A program made the position numbers and the translations under genes. The notes beneath the pieces were generated by a model. That model did not search any database, was not told where the DNA came from, and worked only from the letters and a program-made list of their open reading frames with translations. Below, one piece after another: positions 7,914 to 16,804 of a stretch of 64,000 nt of DNA. The DNA is from Haloplanus sp. XH21 (lineage in GTDB: Archaea > Halobacteriota > Halobacteria > Halobacteriales > Haloferacaceae), in NCBI RefSeq assembly GCF_023276355.1, contig NZ_JALLPL010000001.1, positions 310,001 to 374,000 of the forward strand. Direction: 5' to 3'. Positions within the stretch are counted from its first letter, which is position 1, and each line of letters begins with the position of its first letter.

Positions 7914-8975
7914 ATGAAGGAAAGTCGACGAACGTTTCTGAAGCGGACTGGACTAGCAACCGCAGCGATGACCACCCTCGCAGGCTGTTCGGGCGGCGGG
8001 GGCGGCGGCGGAGGCGGCGGTGGCAGTCAAGCAAGCTGGACGCTCGGCACCTCTTCTGAAGGGTCGTCGTCGTTCCGAATCGGATCGACGTGGACCGAGT
8101 ACGCGAAGCAGAACGATCTGTTGGACTCCGTATCCATCGACGCCGTCATCACCGAGGGGACGGGCGCGTCGTATCGCCGCTTCGACGCCGGCGAGTACGA
8201 GATGAGCGGAACGACGACGCAGCTGCTCGATGCCGCCCCCGACACGGGACCCTACTCGGAGCAGCCGCTGCAGGACTTCAGTAACCACCGGCAGGTCCGG
8301 GGCTACATGGGCTTCTACAACTTCGGTCTGTACAACGCCGACGCCGTGAGTGGCTGGGACGACCTCGAAGGGCGGCCTATCGCCATCTCGTCCGCCGGCT
8401 CCGGGACGCGACCGCCGGTCGAAGCCATCGTCGACGCGGAGGTCGGTCTCGACAACGTCGACAACCGATACATGGCCTTCGCGGACATTCCGAGCGCACT
8501 CCGCTCGGGACAGGTCGACGCGGCGTTCACCTGGACGGTCAACCAGACGACGCCCCAGGGCTGGTTCCAGGAGATCGACGCAACGGTCAACTGGGAGCCG
8601 CTCCCGCTCTCGGACTCGACCATCGAACTGCTCAACAACGAGATCGGCTACTCGACGTACGTCGAACTCGACGCCGACACGGTCTCGCAGTTCGCCGAGA
8701 ACTACCAGGGACCCCTCGACACGTTCACGCTGACCTACCTGTACGTCGTGAACGCCAACGCCGACGCGGACGTCGTCTACGACATCGCGAAGTACACCTA
8801 CGAGGAGGGCGAGGCGCTGCTCGAACAGGACGACGTCATGGCCTTCTTCCCGGACCCCGACCGGTTCCTGGGACAGCTCCATCCGGACGTTCCGCTCCAC
8901 GAGGGGGCCTACCGCTACTACGAGGAGCAGGGCTTACTCGAAGATTACGATCTGACCGCCCCTCCCGAGGCGTAA
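7914..8975 (+). CDS. TAXI-family TRAP transporter solute-binding lipoprotein
   Basis: This 353-residue protein captures the substrate for the TRAP permease encoded next. It starts with a twin-arginine signal (ESRRTFLKR) and a lipobox ending in L-A-G-C. Then comes an eleven-glycine linker that probably spaces the domain from the membrane anchor. The mature domain resembles TAXI binding proteins, with a repeated alpha/beta plan (SFRIGSTWTEYAKQ, and DAAFTWTVNQTTPQGW near residue 205). The ATG at 7914 is chosen because the signal begins there; 7884 is an upstream in-frame start without signal character. It is nine bases from the permease gene, forming an operon. The substrate is unproven; TAXI proteins of known function bind dicarboxylates or amino acids such as glutamate. 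Confidence 0.88.
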   Translation: MKESRRTFLKRTGLATAAMTTLAGCSGGGGGGGGGGGSQASWTLGTSSEGSSSFRIGSTWTEYAKQNDLLDSVSIDAVITEGTGASYRRFDAGEYEMSGTTTQLLDAAPDTGPYSEQPLQDFSNHRQVRGYMGFYNFGLYNADAVSGWDDLEGRPIAISSAGSGTRPPVEAIVDAEVGLDNVDNRYMAFADIPSALRSGQVDAAFTWTVNQTTPQGWFQEIDATVNWEPLPLSDSTIELLNNEIGYSTYVELDADTVSQFAENYQGPLDTFTLTYLYVVNANADADVVYDIAKYTYEEGEALLEQDDVMAFFPDPDRFLGQLHPDVPLHEGAYRYYEEQGLLEDYDLTAPPEA

Positions 8976-8984
8976 CTACCGACG

Positions 8985-11015
8985 ATGGCCACCGGCAACG
9001 ACTCCGATCGGGAGACCCGTTCGCTCGCGGATATAGAGCAAACTATCGACGAGAAGTTTCGGGATAGCTACTCGGAAAGGATCTGGGACAAGGGACCGAT
9101 CGAGTTGCTGGTGTACGCGATTACGGTTGTCTTCTTCCTCTATCACCTGTGGTACGCCCAGACCTTCCAGCTCCCCCGCGCACGCCACGGGATCATCCAC
9201 CTCGCGATGGTGCTCTCGCTGTGGGGCATCATTCAGATGCTCGGAACGGACTGGTCGACGATCAAGGGGAAAGCGCTGGGAGCCGGGTACGCGCTGTACA
9301 GCGTAATCTCGGTTATCCCGCTGTACTACATCCAGTCAAACTACGACCAGATCCGACTGACTGCGGGCGTCTACACCGACGCCGCGATGGCGTCGGGGGT
9401 GTTGGTGATCATCCTCGTGCTCATCGCGCTCGCGCACGTCTCCAAACTGATCACCGGCATCGCGCTGGTCGGCTTGGTGTACTCGTATTTCGGGCCGCTG
9501 ATGCCCGGACTGCTCGCCCACCGCGGGCTGTCGATCGAGCGGATCATCACGATGAACTCCGTCGAGATGGAGGGCTTGCTCGGGACGCTCCTGCAGATTT
9601 CGGCGACGTGGGTCGTCATCTTCCTCATCCTCGCCGGACTCATGGAGAAATACGGCGGGATGGCGACGTTCATCAAGGGGATGACCAGACTGGCTGCGCG
9701 CCGCAAGTACATCGAGATCGGCCAGGTCGCCGTCGCCGCGAGCATGTTCATGGGATCGATCAATGGGTCGACAGCCGCCAATACGGCGACGACCGGCGCG
9801 TTCACGATCCCGCTGATGAAAGAGAACGGCTACCGACCGAAGATCGCCGCAGCCATCGAGGCCGTTGCCTCCTGTGGGGGGCAGGTGCTCCCGCCGATCA
9901 TGGGGGCCGGCGCGTTCCTGATGGCCGAACTCATCGATCCGAACTACTCGGACATCGTCATCGGTGCGGTCGCACCGGCGATCCTGTTTTTCCTCACCGT
10001 CTCAGTCGCCATCTCGCTGAGCACGAGCGGGCAGGTCTCCACGCGGATCACGTCCGAACCCGACCCGCGGAGTATCGGCAAGCGCCTGTTCGATATCGTC
10101 CGTCACTTCGAGTACATCGGGATGTTCATCATCCTGTTGTGGTGGCTCATCGGGATCGGTGCGGACCCGATGGTCGCCGGATTCTACGCCATCGTCACGC
10201 TGATGGGGCTTCGAGTCGGCCGCGTGGTCTTTGAGGCCCTCACCGACGCCACGGACCAGGATCTCTGGCCCGCGATCAAGCTATTCCTCCGGGAATCGCT
10301 CGAAGGCATGCGTCGGGGCGCCGAGGCAACCCTCAACATCACGATCCTGCTCGCGAGCCTCGGCATCGTGATCCGGGCGCTCATCGTCACCGGCTTCGCC
10401 CAGCAACTCTCGTCGTATCTGGTCGTGCTCTCCGGCGGCACCGTCATCATCATGCTGTTCCTGGCGATGCTCGCCGCCATCGCGTTCGGGATGGGGATGT
10501 CGACGACCGCGGCGTACATGATCGTGGCCGTGCTGGTCGTGCCGTCGCTCGTCCAGATCGGCGTCCAGGAGTTCACGGCCCACATGTTCGTCTTCTACTT
10601 CGCCATCGTCTCGAACATCACGCCGCCGATCGCGCTCTCGGTCATCATCGGCCAGGGGATCGCCGGCTCCGACTTCTGGGAGACGGCCGTCGAATCCCTC
10701 CGGATCGGCTTCCCGATGTTCCTGCTGCCGTTTGCTTTCTTCTTCAACGAGCCGCTTCTCTACCCCAGTCCGATGACGCTCGTGTCGTTCGTCATCGTCT
10801 TCGCGGGGTTCGTCGCCGTGAGCGTCGGCCTCACCGGCCGCATCCGACAGAACATCCCGACGCTCCTGCGACCGGTCTTCCTGCTGTTGGGGCTCGGCGC
10901 GATCTTCGTTCCCACGACGATCGGTCAGCTCCTGCTCGTCGGCGCCATCGTGGCCGCCTGTGGCTACTTCCTCCGTCCGGGTGTCCTCGGAGTCACGCAG
11001 ACTGCTGAGGGGTAG
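8985..11015 (+). CDS. TRAP transporter fused permease (4TM-12TM type)
   Basis: The 676-residue protein is the membrane part of a secondary uptake system that uses an ion gradient together with the TAXI lipoprotein upstream. It has about fifteen or more hydrophobic segments. A DctQ-like N-terminal part (about residues 40-190) joins a DctM-like large part containing MFMGSINGSTAANTATTG near residue 255 and GMGMSTTAAYMIVAVLVVPS near 503. The paired G-S/T-A-A-rich re-entrant segments are typical of the ion- and substrate-binding centre of TRAP permeases. The fused form is the one normally found with TAXI binding proteins. The nine-base gap argues for co-transcription. Confidence 0.92.
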   Translation: MATGNDSDRETRSLADIEQTIDEKFRDSYSERIWDKGPIELLVYAITVVFFLYHLWYAQTFQLPRARHGIIHLAMVLSLWGIIQMLGTDWSTIKGKALGAGYALYSVISVIPLYYIQSNYDQIRLTAGVYTDAAMASGVLVIILVLIALAHVSKLITGIALVGLVYSYFGPLMPGLLAHRGLSIERIITMNSVEMEGLLGTLLQISATWVVIFLILAGLMEKYGGMATFIKGMTRLAARRKYIEIGQVAVAASMFMGSINGSTAANTATTGAFTIPLMKENGYRPKIAAAIEAVASCGGQVLPPIMGAGAFLMAELIDPNYSDIVIGAVAPAILFFLTVSVAISLSTSGQVSTRITSEPDPRSIGKRLFDIVRHFEYIGMFIILLWWLIGIGADPMVAGFYAIVTLMGLRVGRVVFEALTDATDQDLWPAIKLFLRESLEGMRRGAEATLNITILLASLGIVIRALIVTGFAQQLSSYLVVLSGGTVIIMLFLAMLAAIAFGMGMSTTAAYMIVAVLVVPSLVQIGVQEFTAHMFVFYFAIVSNITPPIALSVIIGQGIAGSDFWETAVESLRIGFPMFLLPFAFFFNEPLLYPSPMTLVSFVIVFAGFVAVSVGLTGRIRQNIPTLLRPVFLLLGLGAIFVPTTIGQLLLVGAIVAACGYFLRPGVLGVTQTAEG

Positions 11016-11029
11016 CCGCCGGCGAGGTC

Positions 11030-11036
11030 TTTATTA
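11030..11036 (+). promoter_or_regulatory. TATA-like promoter for the cupin gene
   Basis: TTTATTA is centred about 26 bases before the ATG at 11059. This gives the cupin its own leaderless promoter although it lies only 43 bases after the permease stop. Confidence 0.55.
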
Positions 11037-11058
11037 GCGCTCCGGCTGACCTGGACGT

Positions 11059-11469
11059 ATGTCAGAGGGCTGGCGCCGCGTTCGACCGACGGAGAGCGAC
11101 CCGAGAGACGACAAACCCGGACGACGCTGGGAGCTTTCTCCCGACCTCGATATCGACCAGTTCAATCTGAACGTCGCCGTCCTGAACCCCGGCGAGCGAC
11201 TCTCGCAGAGTCACTTCCATTACCACCCCGGTCAGGCCGAACTGATCCACGTCGCCGCCGGCCGGTGTCAGGTTGAGGTCGAGGACGACCGGTTCGTCGC
11301 CGAACAGGGAGATACCGTTCGATTCGACGCCGGTGCGGCTGGCGTCCACCTGGTCCACAACCCGTTCGACGAACCGTGTCGGATCGTCGCCATCGGGTGG
11401 CCACCCGAGGGACGACATCCGGTCGAAACCGTCAAGACCACCGCGGAACTGCTGGACGAACGCGAGTAG
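11059..11469 (+). CDS. Cupin-domain protein
   Basis: The 136-residue single-domain cupin carries both conserved motifs. The first is SHFHYHPGQAELIHVAAG, near residue 52, with two histidines and a glutamate as likely metal ligands. The second is VHLVHNPFDEPCR, near residue 97, with a further histidine. Cupins bind a metal and act on or sense small metabolites, and no substrate can be assigned. It follows the TRAP permease with its own probable promoter, so it may be linked to the imported compound only by position. Confidence 0.85.
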   Translation: MSEGWRRVRPTESDPRDDKPGRRWELSPDLDIDQFNLNVAVLNPGERLSQSHFHYHPGQAELIHVAAGRCQVEVEDDRFVAEQGDTVRFDAGAAGVHLVHNPFDEPCRIVAIGWPPEGRHPVETVKTTAELLDERE

Positions 11470-11490
11470 CGCGGCCGCCATGCGCTCAAT

Positions 11491-11567
11491 ATGCCGGCTG
11501 TAAGTCCGTGGAATGATTCGGCACCCGGTGATGCCAAATCATTCCGTACAGTTACAGCCGACAGTAT
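11491..11567. repeat. Palindromic element, family B, copy B1
   Basis: This is an imperfect palindrome of about 77 bases with outer arms ATGCCGGCTGTAAGT and ACAGTTACAGCCGACAGTAT. Inner arms around GGAATGATT and AATCATTCC can pair. Related copies are at 13082, 39743 and 61673, with single ends at 41401 and 51660. Its right end merges into the TATA-like sequence of the following universal stress protein gene. Confidence 0.88.
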
Positions 11568-11570
11568 AAG
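11557..11570 (+). promoter_or_regulatory. Promoter formed by right end of element B1
   Basis: The end of the element, AGCCGACAGTATAA, contains TATAA centred about 28 bases before the ATG at 11595. The same block precedes the genes starting at 13191, 41375 (minus strand) and 51705 at nearly the same distance. Confidence 0.6.
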
Positions 11571-11594
11571 TCAACAGCCCCCGTCTGGAGTGTC

Positions 11595-12026
11595 ATGCCG
11601 GAGCTCCTGGTTCCACTCAGCCAACGAGAAGAGCAGGTCGACCGGATCGTGGAGGGCATCAGCGACCTCCATTACGATCCCGCGGAGACGCACCTGACGC
11701 TTCTCAACGTCTTCGAGGAGTTCGAAGTCCACGGCGAGTGGTCCGACATCGACTCCGGGCAGTTCTACGACGCCGAGGAACTCCCCGAGGCGGTCACGGC
11801 GGCGGCCAGCCGGCTCTCCGAAAAGGGATTCACCGTTGATGTCTACCACCGCCACGGAGACCCGGCCGAATCGATCCTCAACGTGGCGTCGGAACTGGAA
11901 CCGGACGCCATCGTCATGGCCGGCCGGCAGCGAAGCCCGATCGGAAAGGTCCTCCTGGGCAGCGTCACACAGGGCGTCCTGCTGGGAACCGACCGCCCGG
12001 TCATCGTCATCCCGGACGGTGGCTAG
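11595..12026 (+). CDS. Universal stress protein (UspA family)
   Basis: The 143-residue protein has the UspA alpha/beta fold. An N-terminal strand (MPELLVPLSQ) is followed by ...VMAGRQRSPIGKVLLGSVTQGVLLGTDRPVIVIP. The GRQRSPIGKVLLGSVTQ part matches the G-2x-G-9x-G-(S/T) nucleotide-binding loop, so it probably binds ATP. Such proteins are common near transporters in haloarchaea, and their individual roles are mostly unknown. Transcription probably begins from the promoter in repeat B1. Confidence 0.9.
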   Translation: MPELLVPLSQREEQVDRIVEGISDLHYDPAETHLTLLNVFEEFEVHGEWSDIDSGQFYDAEELPEAVTAAASRLSEKGFTVDVYHRHGDPAESILNVASELEPDAIVMAGRQRSPIGKVLLGSVTQGVLLGTDRPVIVIPDGG

Positions 12027-12089
12027 GGGCGTGAGTCCCGACGACCAGCCGGGCGCACAGACGAGAGAATCCACAGCAACCACCCACCC

Positions 12090-13061
12090 ATGAAAGCGAT
12101 TCGATACCACGAACACGGAGACGCAGATGTACTGACGGTAGACGACGTGCCGACGCCCGAACCGGCGGCCGACGAGGTGCTCGTCCGGGTCCACGCCGCG
12201 AGCGTCAACCCCATCGACACCTACGTTCGCGACGGCGGCGTGAGCCCAGTCGGCGGGCTGCCACACGTCGGCGGCGCGGACGCCGCCGGCGTCGTCGACG
12301 CGGTGGGTGACGACATCACCGACTTCGTGGTCGGGGATCGCGTGTTCGCGACCGGCCTCGGCCTGTTCGAATCCGGTTCGTACGCGGAGTACGTCGCCGT
12401 CCCAGCCAACCGCCTCGCCACGCTCCCGGACGGCGTCTCGTTCGTCGACGGCGCGGCTGCCGCGATGGCCTTTGCGACGGCGTGGCGTGGCCTCGTCACC
12501 CGAGGCGACCTCTCCATCGGCGATGTCTGTCTGGTTCAGGGCGGTGCGGGCGGCGTCGGTCACGCCGCCGTCCAGGTCGCCGATCACGCGGGCGCGACGG
12601 TCATCGTGACCACCGGCGACGACGCGGCGTTCGTCCGCGACCTCGGCGCCGACGCCGCCGTCGACTACCACGGCGACGACGTGGCCGACCGCATTCGCGA
12701 GGCGGTCGGCGACGACGTTGACGTGGTGCTGGAGACCCACGCCGCCGCCAACGTCGAGACCGACCTCGAAGTCCTGGGCCGCGGCGGTCGGATCGTCGTC
12801 CTCGGCGAGGAGGGGCCGATCACGATCGATCCCGGCGCGTCCATGACCGGCAAAATCGCCGACGCCGACATCCGATTCATGTCGATCATGGCCTCCGGCG
12901 ACGACCAGGCGCCGATCCTCGAACGGGTCGGTCCCCTGCTCGCCGACGGCACCTTCGAGGTCGAAATCGAGGCGACGTACCCGCTGGAGTCGGCGGCCGA
13001 CGCCCAGCGACGCGTGATGTCCAGTGGCTCCCGCGGGAAGGTCGTCCTCGAAATCGAGTGA
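12090..13061 (+). CDS. NADPH:quinone reductase-like medium-chain dehydrogenase
   Basis: The 323-residue protein belongs to the zinc-independent branch of the MDR superfamily. The catalytic GroES-like domain covers about residues 1-120 and includes HAASVNPIDTYVR and GGADAAGVVDAVG. The Rossmann domain follows with LVQGGAGGVGHAAVQVA near residue 150. No structural zinc cysteines are present. Relatives reduce quinones or enones with NADPH, and the true substrate is unknown. The C-terminus (YPLESAADAQRRVMSSGSRGKVVLEIE) is the usual end of the family, so the gene is complete. Confidence 0.87.
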   Translation: MKAIRYHEHGDADVLTVDDVPTPEPAADEVLVRVHAASVNPIDTYVRDGGVSPVGGLPHVGGADAAGVVDAVGDDITDFVVGDRVFATGLGLFESGSYAEYVAVPANRLATLPDGVSFVDGAAAAMAFATAWRGLVTRGDLSIGDVCLVQGGAGGVGHAAVQVADHAGATVIVTTGDDAAFVRDLGADAAVDYHGDDVADRIREAVGDDVDVVLETHAAANVETDLEVLGRGGRIVVLGEEGPITIDPGASMTGKIADADIRFMSIMASGDDQAPILERVGPLLADGTFEVEIEATYPLESAADAQRRVMSSGSRGKVVLEIE

Positions 13062-13081
13062 CCCGTTCGAAGCGAGGGGGT

Positions 13082-13162
13082 ATACTACCGGCTGTAAGTC
13101 AATCAAGAGACCCGTCGCCACGGGCTGACAGATGTCTTGAAACAGTTACAGCCGGCAGTATT
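13082..13162. repeat. Palindromic element, family B, copy B2
   Basis: An imperfect palindrome of about 81 bases separates the quinone reductase gene from dgcN. Outer arms are TACTACCGGCTGTAAGTC and ACAGTTACAGCCGGCAGTA. Inner arms TCAAGAGAC and GTCTTGA pair in part. It shares CTGTAAGTCAATC and CTTGAAACAGTTACAG with copy B3 at 39743. Its right end leads into TATTAA, the likely promoter of dgcN. Confidence 0.9.
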
Positions 13163-13165
13163 AAT
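13152..13165 (+). promoter_or_regulatory. Promoter formed by right end of element B2
   Basis: GCCGGCAGTATTAA ends element B2. The TATTAA part is centred about 29 bases before the ATG at 13191, as expected of a leaderless promoter. Confidence 0.6.
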
Positions 13166-13190
13166 TCCGCCGACGCACCATTTTTGACCC

Positions 13191-14237
13191 ATGTCTATCC
13201 AACTCGGCCCGGACGATACGGTGGTCGTCCTCGCTCACGAACAGTTCCCCGACCGGGCGAAGACGGCCGTCGGCGTCCTCCGATACGCGGACTACGACGT
13301 GGCGGCGGTCCTCGACCGGGACCACGCCGGCGAGCGCGTCACCGACCACGTTCCCGACGTGAGCGACGCCCCCATCGTCGAGACCATGGCGGACGCCCTC
13401 GCTGTCGACGATATCGACGCGCTGTTGATCGGCATCGCGCCCATCGGCGGCGGATTCGAGGAGTCCTGGCGCCCGGACGTGCGCGCCGCCATCGAATCCG
13501 GCTGTACCGTCGTCTCCGGCCTGCATTACTTCCTCGCTGACGACGACGAGTTCGCCACACTCGCCGACGAACACGGCGTCGACCTGATCGACGTCCGCCA
13601 GCCGCCGGCCGACCTCACCGTGAGCGGCGGCGAGGCCGGCGACGTCGACTGCGAGGTGGTGTTGACCGTCGGCACCGACTGCTCGACCGGCAAGATGACG
13701 ACGACGCTCGAACTCGTCGAGGCGGCGCGAGCGCGCGGCGTCGACGCCGGGTTCGTCCCCACGGGCCAGACGGGGATCATGATCGCCGGGTGGGGGACGC
13801 CCGTCGACCGGGTGATCTCCGATTTCGCCGCCGGCGCCGTCGAGCGCATGGTCGTCGAGCAGGCGGCCGATCACGACGTGGTGTTCGTCGAGGGACAGGG
13901 CACCATCGTCCACCCCGCGTACTCCGGGGTGACCTGTAGCCTGCTCCACGGCGCGATGCCCGATTCGCTCGTCTTGACACACAGCGCCGGGCGCGAGGCC
14001 ATCCACGGCTACGAAGAGTTCTCGATTCCGCCCGTCGCCACCTACGTCGACCTGTACGAACGCCTCGCAGCTCCCGTCGCCGACACGTCGGTCGTGGCGG
14101 GCGCTCTCGACACCCGAGCAATCGACGACGACAGCGACGCCCACGTCGCCGTCGAGGAGTACGGCGTCGAACTCGACGCGCCGGCGACCGATCCCGTCCG
14201 GTTCGGCGTCGACGACATCCTCGACACGCTGCGATGA
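13191..14237 (+). CDS. dgcN: D-glutamate N-acetyltransferase DgcN (DUF1611)
   Basis: The 348-residue protein matches DUF1611. Published work on marine bacteria showed that DgcN acetylates D-glutamate, that DgcA then converts N-acetyl-D-glutamate to the L form, and that both occur in halophilic archaea. Seen here are an N-terminal Rossmann-like part (TVVVLAHEQF; DALLIGIAPIGGGF near 80), then VGTDCSTGKMTTTLELVEAARARG near 158, a P-loop-like nucleotide or acetyl-CoA binding segment. The stop overlaps the dgcA start by four bases (ATGA), so the pair is co-translated. Function is assigned by family and by this pairing. Confidence 0.85.
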   Translation: MSIQLGPDDTVVVLAHEQFPDRAKTAVGVLRYADYDVAAVLDRDHAGERVTDHVPDVSDAPIVETMADALAVDDIDALLIGIAPIGGGFEESWRPDVRAAIESGCTVVSGLHYFLADDDEFATLADEHGVDLIDVRQPPADLTVSGGEAGDVDCEVVLTVGTDCSTGKMTTTLELVEAARARGVDAGFVPTGQTGIMIAGWGTPVDRVISDFAAGAVERMVVEQAADHDVVFVEGQGTIVHPAYSGVTCSLLHGAMPDSLVLTHSAGREAIHGYEEFSIPPVATYVDLYERLAAPVADTSVVAGALDTRAIDDDSDAHVAVEEYGVELDAPATDPVRFGVDDILDTLR

Positions 14238-15262
14238 TCTCGACCAGCTTCGAACGCGTCAGCCTCCCCGTCGCCGGCGAGTTCACCATCTCGCGCGGGA
14301 CACAGACGGAGGTGGAGACGGTCGTCGTTCGGATCGAGTCGGACGGAATGCAGGGGATCGGCGCGGCCGCCCCCACCGCGCATTACGGCGAGACGGTCGA
14401 GACCGTAACCGCGGTGCTGCCGGACCTGCTCGCGGCCGTCGAACGGGTCGGGGACCCCCCGTCGCTCGACCGGATCGGCCGGGAACTCGAGGCGACCGTC
14501 CGCGACAACCCCGCGGCCCGCGCCGCCGTGAGCATCGCGTGTCACGACCTGGCGGCGACCCGACTGGACGTGCCCCTCTACCAGCAGTTGGGCCTCGACC
14601 ACGCGGACGCGCCGCCCACCTCTTACACCGTCGCCATCGACGATCCGGACGCCATGGCCGACGCCGCCGCCGCGGCCGTCGACGAGGGCTACACGGTCCT
14701 GAAGGTGAAACTCGGCACCGACGACGACCGGAAGCGCATCGCGGCGGTCCGTGACGCTGCCCCCGACACGGCGATCCGGGTCGACGCCAACGAGGCGTGG
14801 ACGCCGCACGAGGCGGTGCGGAAAAGTCAGTGGTTGGCCGACCAGGCTATCGAGTTCCTCGAACAACCCGTCCCGGCCGAACACCCCGACGGACTGCGGT
14901 ACGTCCACGAGCGCAGCGCCCTCCCCATCGCTGCCGACGAGTCCTGCCTAACGCTCACCGACGTGCCCGCCGTCGCCGACCGGGTCGACATCGTGAACCT
15001 GAAGCTGATGAAATGTGGGGGAATCAGGGAGGCGATTCGGATGATCCACGCCGCCCGCGCACACGGACTGGAGGTGATGCTCGGCTGTATGGTCGAATCC
15101 ACCGCGTCGCTGGCGGCCGCCTGCCATCTCGCACCACTCGTGGACTACGCCGACCTCGACGGCGCGCTCTTGCTCGCCGACGACGCCTTCGACGGGCCGA
15201 CCTACGCCGGCGGCACGGTGACGTTCCCCGACCGCCCGGGGACCGGCGTCCGGTCGAGGTAA
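14234..15262 (+). CDS. dgcA: N-acetyl-D-glutamate racemase DgcA (enolase superfamily, dipeptide-epimerase-like)
   Basis: The 342-residue protein has the muconate-lactonizing/dipeptide-epimerase plan. A capping domain of about residues 1-120 is followed by a barrel with the acid/base lysine in V-L-K-V-K-L-G near 160. The metal ligands are in IRVDANEAW (Asp near 182), IEFLEQPVP (Glu near 210) and IAADESC (Asp near 235), and a second lysine lies in NLKLMKCGG near 257. Database annotation of such proteins is often L-Ala-D/L-Glu epimerase. The four-base overlap with a DUF1611 gene instead points to the DgcN/DgcA route of D-glutamate use. The enzyme would racemise N-acetyl-D-glutamate to N-acetyl-L-glutamate in the cytoplasm. 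Confidence 0.83.
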   Translation: MISTSFERVSLPVAGEFTISRGTQTEVETVVVRIESDGMQGIGAAAPTAHYGETVETVTAVLPDLLAAVERVGDPPSLDRIGRELEATVRDNPAARAAVSIACHDLAATRLDVPLYQQLGLDHADAPPTSYTVAIDDPDAMADAAAAAVDEGYTVLKVKLGTDDDRKRIAAVRDAAPDTAIRVDANEAWTPHEAVRKSQWLADQAIEFLEQPVPAEHPDGLRYVHERSALPIAADESCLTLTDVPAVADRVDIVNLKLMKCGGIREAIRMIHAARAHGLEVMLGCMVESTASLAAACHLAPLVDYADLDGALLLADDAFDGPTYAGGTVTFPDRPGTGVRSR

Positions 15263-15265
15263 CAC

Positions 15266-16804
15266 CTACCAGTCGGCGACCACCGTCTCGCCGCCCGCCC
15301 GGTCGAGATACGCCTGTTGCATCCGTTCGATTGCCTCGGAGAGCGTCGCGCCGTCGTCGACCGCGTCCCGAACGCGGTCTTTCTTCCACGCGCTCGGCAC
15401 GCAGCCGTCACGCCGGCGTTCGATCGGAGCGAGGTAGCCGTCGATCGTCCCGTCGTCGAGACCGGCGTCCCGAAGCCCACGGCGCGCGTAGTCGAACAGT
15501 TCGTCGTAGATCGTCGCCGTCTCCGTCGTGCGATCACCGTCGGCGGTCACCCAGTGGAGGTCGGCGTCCGGGCCGTCGGCGACGGCGTTGTAGAAGCCGT
15601 CTCGTGCGTCCATCCAAGGGAGCGCCGTGATCGGATGCGCCGCGACCACGAGGCCACGGAGCAGGCCGACGACGAGCGCCTGCAGCGACACCGTATCCCG
15701 GACCGTCGGCTGGGTCGGCAGCGGGCGGTATTCGATCCGGATCGACGCTCCCTCGCGTTCCGTCCCGACGGGCTGTCCGCCAACGACGCCGCGCACCCAC
15801 CGCCAGTGGACGCCGCGTTTGTGATCGTACTCGCGGATCCGCGAGCGGTAGTCGTCAGATTCCGTCTCGTCGTCGGCGAGGACTGGCGCGTACGTCTCGT
15901 CGGCGACGACGCGGTCGGGGACATCGGTCGCCCGGTCGAGGTCCCGCGGGAAGCGCACCTTCCCCTCGCCGCGCGGTGCGCCAGCGTTGATGCTCTGTTC
16001 GAAGACGGGGATCCGGAGTTCGTGGGGCGTCGCGTCGACGATAGCCGAATCGTCGGCGTCGTCGTAGCAGTCCGCTGGGAGAAACGGCGAGTTGCTCGCA
16101 AGCGACAGCACGGGGCCCGTCGTCCGCAAGGCGGCGTTGAAATACTGCGGGAAGGCGTCGGCGTCCGGAATCTGGAGGTGGGGCTGGATCGACGTCGCCA
16201 GCGATTCGACGAGGATGGTCGGATAGGAGAGGGTGGCGCCGGGAACGTCGACCGTCACCTCCCCGCCGCTTCGCTCCAGGATCTCGTTGTCGAGGGCGAC
16301 GTAGCGGGGGTACTGACGCATGTTTGCCGCGACGACGACGCCGTCGCGGCGCTCGATCGCCCCGAGATACGCGTCGGTGCCCTCGGCCGGCGGAATCGTC
16401 CACATCGCGTCGAGGGCGGGCGCGAGGTCACGGTCGGCCATCGCATCCTCGACGGCCTCGACGTTCGCCCGGATGCGGTCGGCCTGGTCCGCGAGTCCGG
16501 CGGCGTCGAACACCGTCGCCGCGGAGTTCACCTCCAGGTTGTGCAGGCCGAGCTCCGTCGCACAGTCCGCGCGGTCGAAGACGGCGTCCGGGATGGGTGT
16601 GAGACGGTCGTCGGCGTCGACGGCGTAGGCCTCCAGTTCCATCCCGACGGCGAACTCGTCGGTGTCAAGACGCCCGGCGCGGATGTCCTCGCGGATGCGC
16701 TCGGCCTGGTCGCGCACCCGCCGGTCGAACGTCTCGCGTCTCTCGGGGTCAGTCGAGCGCTCGACCGCCGCGACGAGAGCCGCGTGGTCGGCGTCGTCGC
16801 CCAT
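15266..16804 (-). CDS. Glutamate-cysteine ligase (GCS2)-like protein
   Basis: This 512-residue protein resembles the GCS2/YbdK group of ATP-dependent carboxylate-amine ligases. The diagnostic opening G-M-E-L-E-A-Y-A is near residue 53. It is followed by LHNLEVNSAATVF near 90 and by the substrate-site-like segment TSIQPHLQIPDADAFPQYFN near 210. Haloarchaea use gamma-glutamylcysteine as a thiol buffer, but the usual ligase there is shorter, so this may be a relative with a different amine or acid substrate. Its ATG overlaps the stop of the PspA gene upstream (TGATG), so the two form an operon. It converges on dgcA with three bases between them. Confidence 0.72.
   Translation of the reverse strand: MGDDADHAALVAAVERSTDPERRETFDRRVRDQAERIREDIRAGRLDTDEFAVGMELEAYAVDADDRLTPIPDAVFDRADCATELGLHNLEVNSAATVFDAAGLADQADRIRANVEAVEDAMADRDLAPALDAMWTIPPAEGTDAYLGAIERRDGVVVAANMRQYPRYVALDNEILERSGGEVTVDVPGATLSYPTILVESLATSIQPHLQIPDADAFPQYFNAALRTTGPVLSLASNSPFLPADCYDDADDSAIVDATPHELRIPVFEQSINAGAPRGEGKVRFPRDLDRATDVPDRVVADETYAPVLADDETESDDYRSRIREYDHKRGVHWRWVRGVVGGQPVGTEREGASIRIEYRPLPTQPTVRDTVSLQALVVGLLRGLVVAAHPITALPWMDARDGFYNAVADGPDADLHWVTADGDRTTETATIYDELFDYARRGLRDAGLDDGTIDGYLAPIERRRDGCVPSAWKKDRVRDAVDDGATLSEAIERMQQAYLDRAGGETVVADW

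Noticed and set aside
11571-13121. 516-codon minus-strand frame over uspA and the quinone reductase gene
   Set aside because: Shadow of two well-supported genes; composition is Val/Asp/Gly-rich without folds.
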